From an uncultured Lachnospiraceae bacterium (GTDB lineage: Bacteria > Bacillota > Clostridia > Lachnospirales > Lachnospiraceae), in the NCBI GenBank assembly GCA_910587715.1, contig CAJUMV010000020.1:1-64000 (forward strand): DNA of 64,000 nucleotides, given 5' to 3'. Positions 1 to 6,055 of this stretch are shown here, in pieces (positions within the stretch are counted from its first letter, which is position 1; each line of letters starts with the position of its first letter). The notes under the pieces are model-generated. The model was not told where the DNA came from, searched no databases, and saw nothing but the letters and a program-made list of their open reading frames with translations. Both the position numbers and the translations under genes were made by a program.

Positions 1-70
1 TGTTTTAGAACAGCCCAACCCTAAAGGATGCCGGAAACCTCATTTTATGCGGTTTTAGGCATTTTTTATG
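1..70. repeat. Left direct repeat (att-like) of a decayed integrative element
   Basis: This segment matches 4211-4280 with the first 55 bases identical and 67 of 70 overall. It contains a hairpin (GCCGGAAACC paired with GGTTTTAGGC) followed by ATTTTTT, so it looks like an intrinsic terminator, probably that of a tRNA gene lying just left of the window. The two copies bracket a 4.2-kb block of broken mobile-element genes that ends with an integrase. The simplest reading is attL/attR, with the repeat reaching into the tRNA 3' end outside the window. Confidence 0.8.
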
Positions 71-107
71 TGCTGAAATTTGGTGGCTGTTAAGGCATGA
101 AAAAAGC

Positions 108-127
108 GAGGGAACCTCTGAGGGAAC
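108..127. repeat. Tandem GAGGGAAC motif, left end
   Basis: GAGGGAAC occurs at 108-115 and 120-127, 12 bases apart, just inside the left direct repeat. The same octamer pair occurs just inside the right end at 4113-4120 and 4122-4129. Paired short repeats near both ends of a tyrosine-integrase element are typical of integrase arm-type sites. The function is inferred. Confidence 0.45.
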
Positions 128-193
128 AAACAGGACGCAGAGAAAGGAGAAATTCTGTACATCGTGATAAGTTCATATGTTGTTAGGACATGT

Positions 194-243
194 AAATAAG
201 TCCTCTGTCAGTTGTGAAATAGGATTGTCAGAGGGCTTATTTA
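194..243. other. Long stem-loop in the left end of the element
   Basis: An inverted repeat of about 17 bp per arm (194-210 against 226-243) with only two imperfect pairs and a roughly 15-nt loop. The right arm is followed by ATGTGGTTT, so the T tail is weak. It lies in a 385-base stretch without a gene and may be a terminator, an RNA structure or an operator for the HU-like gene downstream. Apart from this, the octamers at 108-127 and the terminator in the repeat, nothing else is seen in 1-385. Confidence 0.5.
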
Positions 244-385
244 TGTGGTTTAGCAATAAATCACGGGAATCTCCACAAACAATCTCAAAACGGCTGTATG
301 AGCCTCACAGAGCGTCAGGGAGGCGAATGATAGACGATAACCGTACAACTAAATAAATTATTATGCAGAAGGAGGAATGCAGGCT

Positions 386-684
386 ATGTCAGTATTGAAG
401 AAAGAATTTATAGACAGGATGGCAGAAAATGGCGGGATCACAAAGAAAGCGGCAAGACAGGGAGTTGACCTGTTCTTTGAGACTCTTGCGGATTATAGGA
501 TAGGAAGGTGGTGTTTACAGGCATTGGCAAGTTTGAGATGAAGACGTTTAAGGAGAGAAAGTATAAATATCAGCGTGAATACTTAGAAGAAAAGAATAAA
601 ATCGAATTTTCGGATGATCTCGAAATACTCATAGAAAGACATTATAAAGAAATCAAGCCAGAGAGAATACTGGATATTTTTTAA
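386..684 (+). pseudogene. HU/IHF-family DNA-binding protein, frameshifted
   Basis: From the ATG at 386 the frame reads like the N-terminal helices of a bacterial histone-like HU/IHF protein (MSVLKKEFIDRMAENGG, then KKAARQGVDLFFETLADY). It reaches TGA shortly after about 505. The sequence VVFTGIGKFEMKTF, which matches the HU beta-strand core (TGFGxFE-like), continues in another frame to TAA at 684. The start and stop frames differ, so an indel of one or two bases near 500-515 breaks the gene. A good AAGGAGGA site precedes the ATG. The intact protein would be about 100 residues and would bend DNA, as HU genes on mobile elements do. It overlaps the opposed J-domain fragment by about 30 bases. 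Confidence 0.7.
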
Positions 685-754
685 GCAATTCTTTATATTG
701 CCTTCTTAGTTGTTCCAGTGTTTCTGAATTTTTAAAATATCTTGCCATAGTCAT
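653..754 (-). pseudogene. J-domain (DnaJ-like) N-terminal fragment
   Basis: A perfect GGAGG lies directly before an ATG at 754 (or ATG at 748) on the minus strand. The 33-residue product starts MTMARYFKNSETLEQLRRQY and continues KELLKKYP. Small J-domain proteins of Firmicute mobile elements begin YFK...TLEELKKEYR.LA.KYHPD. The match stops exactly before the catalytic HPD motif and runs into unrelated residues ending at 653. This looks like the first third of such a gene, truncated by the deletion that brought the HU-like gene next to it. It is too short to fold as a J domain. Confidence 0.5.
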
Positions 755-839
755 AACCTCCAAAATAAAAAAGTGTAAAGCCCTTGATGATTCAATAGAC
801 GTTACACTTTGTTATTGTGATATATTTATGTAATTGTGT

Positions 840-1025
840 TTATGCTGTATGTGCGGTTTTATCTTCCTTATGCTTGTCGAGGATGTCATGTACTCTCTCG
901 ACTTCGTCAAGAATTAAGGCATCATCACGATGTAATCGCCTTAAATCGGATTTTACATCAATCATGTCTTTTTCAAGCCCAATCATTTTTTCAAGTAATA
1001 AATCAAGCTTTTCGCTATCTGTCAT
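840..1025 (-). CDS. Small coiled-coil protein of unknown function
   Basis: A 61-residue protein starting MTDSEKLDLLLEKMIGLEKD at the ATG at 1025, chosen because AAAGGCGGTGAT sits at the right distance upstream. A longer open frame to 1097 has no such site. Heptad-like spacing of L, I, M and V (LLLEKMIGLEKDMIDVKSDL) predicts a coiled coil along most of the length, with a charged tail DKHKEDKTAHTA. Similar short coiled-coil proteins are common in Lachnospiraceae genomes, often on mobile elements. No function can be assigned. Its 5' region faces the inverted repeat at 1158-1208. Confidence 0.65.
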   Translation of the reverse strand: MTDSEKLDLLLEKMIGLEKDMIDVKSDLRRLHRDDALILDEVERVHDILDKHKEDKTAHTA

Positions 1026-1157
1026 ATTATCACCGCCTTTACTGTGATTGTTGGTATTGCTTTTACTTACTGTAAGTATATCACATCCAGAGTGCAAAGT
1101 CTATTCAGTTTTCAAAGTGCTTTAGGTTGTGGATTGTTTGATTTGATAAGATAATTG

Positions 1158-1208
1158 TACACAAAAATATGTACACCATTGCCAGAAGTAAGTACACATA
1201 TTTGTGTA
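1158..1208. repeat. Inverted repeat with TACACA/TGTGTA arms
   Basis: Arms 1158-1174 and 1192-1208 are 17 bases each and match at 15 positions when one is reverse-complemented. They are separated by 17 bases. Each arm is itself partly palindromic around GTAC. The repeat lies between the divergent genes at 840-1025 and 1278-1556, the place for an operator. Function is inferred only from position. Confidence 0.5.
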
Positions 1209-1277
1209 TTTTATCAATAGACACGCAAGCGATACAGAGGTTGCTACCAATCTAATAAGGAAGAGAGGGCAAAACAT

Positions 1278-1556
1278 ATGTGTATCAGCAAACAGGAATT
1301 GGAAAACAAGGTACAGGAGATCAGAAGGTACAAGGCAATGGCAGAGGAAGCTGCCGAAATCCAGAAATCGCTTGAAGCAGAAGTAATTGCCTATATGGTA
1401 GAAAATGGGCTGGATACAGAGATAACCGACACGGCGAAGATTACGTACCGTTTGCAGACACGGGCGACTCTGGACAAGAAGCGGCTTGAGGAAGACCTTG
1501 GCAGTCTGGAGGCGTACACAAAGGTTACAGAATATAGCGTTCTGAGGATTAAATAA
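1278..1556 (+). CDS. Phage/ICE-type small helical protein of unknown function
   Basis: A 92-residue protein. The N-terminal half (MCISKQELENKVQEIRRYKA and on through about residue 45) is a charged helix predicted to form a coiled coil. The C-terminal half contains ITDTAKITYRLQTRATLDKK and ends YTKVTEYSVLRIK. This arrangement, a coiled coil followed by a small beta region with a late LDxKRL element, is seen in short conserved proteins of Clostridia phages and integrative elements. No enzymatic motif is visible. The frame is intact, unlike several neighbours. The ATG at 1278 follows AAGAGAGGG at suitable spacing. Confidence 0.65.
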   Translation: MCISKQELENKVQEIRRYKAMAEEAAEIQKSLEAEVIAYMVENGLDTEITDTAKITYRLQTRATLDKKRLEEDLGSLEAYTKVTEYSVLRIK

Positions 1557-1592
1557 CAGTCGTCACGGCGACTATAAACAGGACTTTAAGCC

Positions 1593-1772
1593 GTGAGCGT
1601 GGGTAATAATGGTAATTGGATATATGAAATAGCTGTGGTGATTTCGGGTAATATGGAGGAATTTGACAATATATGGATTGAGAGAAGCTATAGTATAAGA
1701 AGGGATGATCCTTTATATGTGCAGTTTAAAGCGTATTTTATGGAGCAGTTGGAAAAGGAATTGTTTAGATAG
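1593..1772 (+). CDS. Possible small protein
   Basis: A 59-residue frame from GTG at 1593, or a shorter product from the ATG inside the segment GNMEEFDNIWIERS. It ends YFMEQLEKELFR. The second half has a plausible amphipathic composition, but the ribosome binding site is weak and no family is recognised. It is the only candidate in the 350-base gap between the neighbouring genes and could be the tail of a decayed gene. Confidence 0.3.
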   Translation: MSVGNNGNWIYEIAVVISGNMEEFDNIWIERSYSIRRDDPLYVQFKAYFMEQLEKELFR

Positions 1773-1913
1773 TAAGTTTGAAGGCAGCGCAATCAATCTT
1801 TTCTACCAGTGCCGATTGTAAATGTGGAGAGAATACCGTATAATATAAGTAATAAATTTACGGAAAGATAATCTAAATCACATATATAGAATGAGGAATA
1901 GGAGGTAACTATC

Positions 1914-2165
1914 ATGTTAGCAGCGGTAAAAGGATTTTATGATGGTAATCAAATAATCGTAAATGAGGATGACCGTAAAAATCTTAGTGTTGGCGATGAA
2001 TTGATTATTACTATTTTAGATAAGATTGCAAGACCAAAAGCAGAGACGAGAGCGGAAAAGAGGAGACGTTTGATTGAATCAGAGGCTTTTGTAACTTCTA
2101 CGGGAAGAACTGCTGAGGAGATTGATAAATATATAAAGGAGATGCGCTCTGATGACAGATTTTAA
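1914..2165 (+). CDS. Antitoxin-like protein upstream of a PIN-domain toxin
   Basis: An 83-residue protein with a strong AGGAGGTAA site before the ATG. The N-terminal half (MLAAVKGFYDGNQIIVNEDD, then GDELIITIL) has the short strand pattern of AbrB/Phd-like or DUF2281-like antitoxins. The charged C-terminal half (AEKRRRLIESEAF, EIDKYIKEMRSDDRF) would wrap the toxin. Its last codons overlap an ATG (2152) that opens the toxin frame, the usual coupled arrangement of vapBC-type pairs. The antitoxin is intact although its toxin frame is broken. The family call is by pattern and context, so only moderately sure. Confidence 0.65.
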   Translation: MLAAVKGFYDGNQIIVNEDDRKNLSVGDELIITILDKIARPKAETRAEKRRRLIESEAFVTSTGRTAEEIDKYIKEMRSDDRF

Positions 2166-2570
2166 GAAGATTTTTTAGACACGGCTCCGATTGTATATTA
2201 CTTGGAAAATAATGAATTGTATTACCCTGTCATGCAAAGGTTTTGGAAAAGTTTTGAAACTTGTGACTATGTTACATCGGCTGTGACGGTTACAGAATAT
2301 CTAACATATCCATATCAACAGAATGAGATAAAGTTGATAAATGATTTTAATGCTTTTATTGATGGAATGGAAATAAATATAAAATGCATTGATAGGGGAA
2401 TAGCGGAAAAGGCAGCAAAAATTCGTGCGGAATATAAATCTTTTAAGACAATGGATGCCTTACAGCTTGCGACAGCGTGTTTGTCTGGATGTGATTTGTT
2501 TTTGACGAATGATAAGCAGTTAAGGCAGTTTAAAGAAATAAAGTGTATTACAGTAGATGAATTGGAGTAG
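2152..2570 (+). pseudogene. PIN-domain (VapC-like) toxin, frameshifted in a T6 run
   Basis: An ATG at 2152 inside the antitoxin end gives MTDFKKIF and then TAG. One additional T in the run of six T at 2171-2176 would join it to the downstream frame, giving MTDFKKIFLDTAPIVYYLEN, the classic PIN start. The remaining frame to 2570 shows the other PIN acidic positions: E in VTVTEYL, D in KTMDALQLATA and D in FLTNDKQL. PIN toxins are Mg-dependent RNases of about 135 residues, and the repaired product would be about 139. As written the toxin cannot be made in full unless ribosome or polymerase slippage on the T run restores it. Confidence 0.8.
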
Positions 2571-2621
2571 TCTGTTTATTTGGAAATTAAAATGCTAAAA
2601 ACGCAAGAAGCACCAACGGAT

Positions 2622-2915
2622 TTAATTATCTGAAGATGCTTCCTTTTCTTTTGCGTCCTGCTGCCTAGTGTGAATCTCCTCAATGGCATCCTGTAAATAC
2701 ATATTCTTCCAGACCGTTTTGATGGATTCTTGTTTTAGTTCGTTGAGTCGTTTATCCAGATACCGCGAGAGCCATTGCATAATCGGGGACGGAATAAAGC
2801 GTTCTGGTACTTTGGAAATAATTGCGAATAATAAGTCTTCGCTTTTACTATGGAAATTCTGGAAAAATTCTTTTAGCCGGTTACGGTCTTTTAGTTCTAA
2901 GTCTATTCTGATCAA
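2622..2915 (-). CDS. Conserved hypothetical protein of mobile-element type
   Basis: A 97-residue protein starting at TTG 2915 (MIRIDLELKDRNRLKEFFQN). An in-frame stop lies just upstream, so the start is TTG or later, and the site AGGGAG is unusually close to it. It is rich in charged residues and aromatic F/W (KVPERFIPSPIMQWLSRYLD), with an Asp/Glu/Lys tail ending KEKEASSDN. No catalytic motif or family is recognised with confidence. It is convergent with the PIN gene and lies between broken genes, so it may be a truncated 3' part of something longer. Confidence 0.5.
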   Translation of the reverse strand: MIRIDLELKDRNRLKEFFQNFHSKSEDLLFAIISKVPERFIPSPIMQWLSRYLDKRLNELKQESIKTVWKNMYLQDAIEEIHTRQQDAKEKEASSDN

Positions 2916-3038
2916 CTCCCTTCATGAACAGTATAAGTGATAGGGGTATCTTTTACAAGTGATATCAAACGGGTAAAAAATGTTGTTCAGGAAACCGCCT
3001 GATTTTGTTCACAATGGAATTTGATGCAAAATAATCCT

Positions 3039-3407
3039 CTAAATATATGCCTTTTTGCCTGCCGCTTTAGCACCTATACCAAGACCAGAAAAATCAACAT
3101 GCACGCTATTTATGGCATTATTGATTTCAGCTTGTGCTGCTTTAGCGATTTCCTTATAGTTGATTGGCTGATGGCTCTTTTTGTATTCTTCCTCCATCCT
3201 TGCTATTTTTGCAGCAACGGCTGTTTGCCCATACGCTTCAGCAAGTTTCTTTAATTCTGAAACTTTACCCTCTACAGATAATCCCTGATTATTAAACACT
3301 TGTTCTTCTGCAACAAGTTTAAAAATCATATCTGTTGTGATACCAGCAGCTTCACCTTCTGCTAACATAGCTGTAAGTTCGGCTTGAACAACTTGGGATT
3401 GAATCAA
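3039..3407 (-). CDS. Unrecognised protein or 3' gene fragment
   Basis: A 122-residue frame beginning at TTG 3407 (MIQSQVVQAELTAMLAEGEA) and ending GLGIGAKAAGKKAYI. It is largely helical and Ala/Glu/Lys rich, with no signal peptide or membrane segment. There is no ribosome binding site before the TTG and an in-frame stop lies 18 bases upstream, so this could be the C-terminal part of a longer gene cut at about 3410, where plus-strand coding-like sequence begins. No function is proposed. Confidence 0.4.
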   Translation of the reverse strand: MIQSQVVQAELTAMLAEGEAAGITTDMIFKLVAEEQVFNNQGLSVEGKVSELKKLAEAYGQTAVAAKIARMEEEYKKSHQPINYKEIAKAAQAEINNAINSVHVDFSGLGIGAKAAGKKAYI

Positions 3408-3512
3408 CCGAGGATTATACGATCATTCAGGGAATTTTATAATGATATGAAACAGGGCATATTGGAATGCTCTTATTTTATGGAGAACTGTGACGAGAGT
3501 ATAAACCAATAG
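3402..3512 (+). pseudogene. Possible C-terminal gene fragment
   Basis: The plus frame reading RIIRSFREFYNDMKQGIL and then ECSYFMENCDESINQ ends at TAG 3510-3512. It has a coding-like composition but no start or ribosome binding site. It abuts the start of the opposed frame at 3407, which suggests a junction of two unrelated gene ends. The parent gene is not recognised. Low confidence. Confidence 0.25.
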
Positions 3513-3614
3513 ATTTTAGTAAAACGAAAAAATTAAATATAGTTTTAACTTATAGGCGCTGCCGCAATTATGACAGCACCTTTTCATATAAATTATTTGC
3601 AGAGGTGACGTATT

Positions 3615-4109
3615 ATAGAAAACACAATTACAATAGATAGTCTGCAATACGGTCAATCCGCACAAAACAGCGACATATTGCAGTTTATCATAGACAATGG
3701 TATCATTAACCTTAACGATGTACAGAACAGTATGGAAGCTATGAAAACAGAAGCGGGTATCAGAGATGTAATCATTCCTGATAACTGTGTGTGGATTCTC
3801 GATAAAATCAGAAGATTGTGCCCGTTTGGACAGTATGTGTTCATGCAGGATGGAGAGCGGATACGGAGTTATGTTTTTCGGACAAGGCTGTACTCTAACT
3901 GCAAGAAGCTGGGTATAGTCGTCAAGTCGCCGCATAAGATCAGAAAAACTTATGGTTCCAAGCTGTATGATTCAGGTGAAGTTCCAGAGTCTTTTATGAT
4001 GGAGCAGATGGGGTATACAGATATTTCATGTCTAAAGAAGCATTATTATTATAATCGTATGAATGATGAAGAAAAACGGCAAATCTTAAATCAGGTTAAG
4101 GCATTGTAA
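3615..4109 (+). pseudogene. Tyrosine recombinase (integrase) with central deletion
   Basis: A frame open from 3609 to the TAA at 4107-4109. The N-terminal part (ENTITIDSLQYGQSAQNSDI, then NGIINLNDVQNSMEAMK) matches the leading segment of Clostridia ICE integrases. From KTEAGIRDVIIPDN it continues with the C-terminal catalytic half: the H-x-x-R box (SPHKIRKT), the GY-TD segment and the nucleophile region KKHYYYNR. The core-binding domain and the first catalytic Arg are missing. Intact members have about 400 residues and only about 164 remain, so roughly 240 residues were removed in frame near 3741-3752. The codon at the expected start, after GAGGTGACG, is ATA (3615) rather than ATG. The protein is almost certainly inactive, which fits the decayed state of the element. 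Confidence 0.85.
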
Positions 4110-4112
4110 TCT

Positions 4113-4129
4113 GAGGGAACAGAGGGAAC
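4113..4129. repeat. Tandem GAGGGAAC motif, right end
   Basis: GAGGGAAC at 4113-4120 and 4122-4129, directly after the integrase stop. It mirrors the pair at 108-127 and is a candidate arm-type integrase binding site. Confidence 0.45.
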
Positions 4130-4171
4130 AAGTTGAAAACGTCGAAACCCTTGAAAACACTGGATTTTCAG

Positions 4172-4205
4172 AGCAACAGGCGGGGTTCGATTCCCCTACG
4201 AGCCG
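4172..4205 (+). other. tRNA 3'-end-like remnant (T arm and acceptor strand)
   Basis: The segment holds a T-arm-like hairpin (GGGGTTCGATTCCCC) followed by ACGAGCC, the form of a tRNA T stem-loop plus 3' acceptor strand; it resembles a tRNA-Glu 3' end. No matching 5' acceptor strand, D arm or anticodon arm lies upstream, since the integrase and octamer repeats are there. It is best read as the copy of a tRNA 3' end carried at attR, with the intact tRNA gene expected just left of the window. Confidence 0.55.
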
Positions 4206-4210
4206 TTGAC

Positions 4211-4280
4211 TGTTTTAGAACAGCCCAACCCTAAAGGATGCCGGAAACCTCATTTTATGCGGTTTGCGGTATTTTTTATG
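4211..4280. repeat. Right direct repeat (att-like)
   Basis: A copy of 1-70 with the first 55 bases identical and 3 differences after that. The differences fall in the 3' arm of the terminator hairpin, so the left copy pairs better than the right one. Together with the tRNA-like remnant just before it, this marks the right boundary of the element. Confidence 0.8.
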
Positions 4281-4403
4281 CACGCGCTCGTACAAGGAAT
4301 ATTGTTGCTGATGCAATGTGCGGGCGGCGCGGCGAGTAGGGAAGACGAATCTTCCTTACTTGATTTATTAACGTAAAGCATAGAAAAAGAGGAGTGGAAA
4401 AGG

Positions 4404-4778
4404 ATGAGTAAAATGCTAATGACAACAGGCTATTGCTTTGAAGGATATTCCATTGAACAGTATTTAGGAGTTTTTTCGGGAGAATGTGCATTGGGAACAG
4501 GCTTTCTGAGCTCTCTCGACTCTGATATTTCGGATTTTTTGGGTACAAACAGTCAGCTGTATTCCGAAAAGTTGAAAAAGGCTAAGGAGAGCGCGCTGAG
4601 GCAGCTCGAGGAGGAGACAATTCAGGCAGGAGGTAATGCGGTCGTCGGTCTCAGTATAGGTTATATTATGTTTTCCAGAGATATAATCGGAGTCATTGCC
4701 AATGGTACAGCAGGATTTCTTATTGGCAAAGAAGAATCGACTGGTAAGTGGTTACACAACGGTATCGCTTCCCTGTGA
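4404..4778 (+). pseudogene. YbjQ/UPF0145-family protein, N-terminal part (frameshifted)
   Basis: A 124-residue frame preceded by GAGGAGTGG. MLMTTGYCFEGYSIEQYLGV, then GECALGTGFL, SQLYSEKLKKAKESALRQL and GGNAVVGLSIGY, and GVIANGTA follow the DUF74 (YbjQ, putative heavy-metal-binding, pentameric) pattern closely. After GKEESTG the frame diverges (KWLHNGIASL) and stops. The sequence expected next (TTVSLP) is present in the +1 frame and continues to 5106. An indel around 4740-4760 is the likely cause. The product as written would keep most of the YbjQ core but lose the C-terminal domain. Confidence 0.7.
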
Positions 4779-5106
4779 GAGTTTGACCCTGCTAAAAAAT
4801 GTAACCCTTGTCACAAAGAAATACATAAAAAATGAGGAACTGGTTGATCTTTCCGATATGAATCAGGAACTGGAATTGGTGTCGAAGGAGGAGCGTGCAG
4901 GTGATATGCCGGTATTGGCGGAAATGTATGAACTCAAATCGTCGAAAGAGATTTATGAGTATCTAAAGGATCATATGGAAAAATATAATCAGAGCGAGCC
5001 GGAGCTGATGGAGTGGATGGAGAAAAAAGTGATGATAGAGAAGTTTTACGGTGGCAGCAAGGAAGAAACCATCAATTATATAAGAGATTATTATGGGCTT
5101 GACTAA
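4696..5106 (+). pseudogene. C-terminal part of the frameshifted YbjQ-type gene
   Basis: This frame overlaps the previous one and from about 4755 reads TTVSLPCESLTLLKNVTLVT, then a charged helical region KSSKEIYEYLKDHMEKY, ending ETINYIRDYYGLD. The internal ATG at 4696 has no ribosome binding site, so it is unlikely to be an independent gene. Joined to the upstream frame it would give a protein of about 230 residues with an N-terminal YbjQ domain and an unknown helical C-terminal domain. Confidence 0.55.
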
Positions 5107-5171
5107 TGAGAGACGTGGCGGAAGATAGGAAAGGGAAAAGCATTGGCGGATGATGAGAAAGAAGGTGTAAA

Positions 5172-5999
5172 ATGATTGTTTTGCGTACTTTACTGGAAAA
5201 CAATCTCTCCCGGAACAGGTCGCTTACAGCGGAGCACGGGCTGTCTTTTCTGGTGGAGACGGGGAATAAAAAGATTTTGTTTGACTGCAGCGCGGGGAAA
5301 GCAGCGCGCAGGAACGCGGAAAAGATGCATGTATCTTTGAAGAATGTGGATTATGTGATTGTAAGCCACAGCCACTACGACCACGCGGGCGGCTATCCGG
5401 ACATGGTGTCCCACGGCGTATATGCGCCGCTTGTGACGGGAGAACGGTTTTTTGAGGAGAAATATGCCCGTGACGGCGATAAATATACTTATCTTGGATG
5501 CGGCTTCGGTCCGGAGCTTCTGGAGAAGAAAAAGATATCCCGCCTTGTCTGTAAAGGGCAGCTCACGCTTTTTGAGGGATGTCACGTGGTGGGCGGTTTC
5601 GAGAGAAAATATGCGTTTGAGAAACCACCTGCCCGTTTTGTGCGTCTGACGGCGGACGGTATGGTAGAGGATGATTTTCCGGACGAGGTTTGTCTGGTGC
5701 TTGAGGAGTCGAACGGGTTGGTTGTCATTGCGGGATGCAGCCATCCGGGCATCTTAAATATGCTCGAGAGCATACGGGAACGCTTTGCAAAGCCCATTTA
5801 TGCGGTTTTCGGCGGCTCTCATCTGGTGGAAGCGGACGAAGAGCGGCTGAACGTCACTTTGGACAGGCTTCGGGATATGGAGCTTGGCATGATTGGTTTT
5901 AACCATTGCACGGGAGATATGGCGCAGGAACGACTGTGCGCAGGCGCTGAGGGTGTGGTTTACACGCATCTGAAGACGGGGGATTGTGTGTTTCTGTAA
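5172..5999 (+). CDS. Metallo-beta-lactamase-fold hydrolase
   Basis: A 275-residue cytoplasmic protein with the MBL metal-binding signature HSHYDHAGG at about residues 65-73. Later metal ligands are plausibly the H in AGCSHPG (about residue 188) and the H in FNHCTG near the C terminus. The architecture resembles the family annotated as 7,8-dihydropterin-6-methyl-4-(beta-D-ribofuranosyl)-aminobenzene-5'-phosphate synthase, a label inherited from archaeal members. The true substrate in Clostridia is unknown. The ATG at 5172 follows GAAGGTGT. The gene stands alone and converges with the membrane protein gene at 6056-7882. Confidence 0.85.
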   Translation: MIVLRTLLENNLSRNRSLTAEHGLSFLVETGNKKILFDCSAGKAARRNAEKMHVSLKNVDYVIVSHSHYDHAGGYPDMVSHGVYAPLVTGERFFEEKYARDGDKYTYLGCGFGPELLEKKKISRLVCKGQLTLFEGCHVVGGFERKYAFEKPPARFVRLTADGMVEDDFPDEVCLVLEESNGLVVIAGCSHPGILNMLESIRERFAKPIYAVFGGSHLVEADEERLNVTLDRLRDMELGMIGFNHCTGDMAQERLCAGAEGVVYTHLKTGDCVFL

Positions 6000-6055
6000 C
6001 TATTCAGCCTTCGGATTCTTCGGAGGTCTTTACATGTTTTTTCCATGAAACCGTC

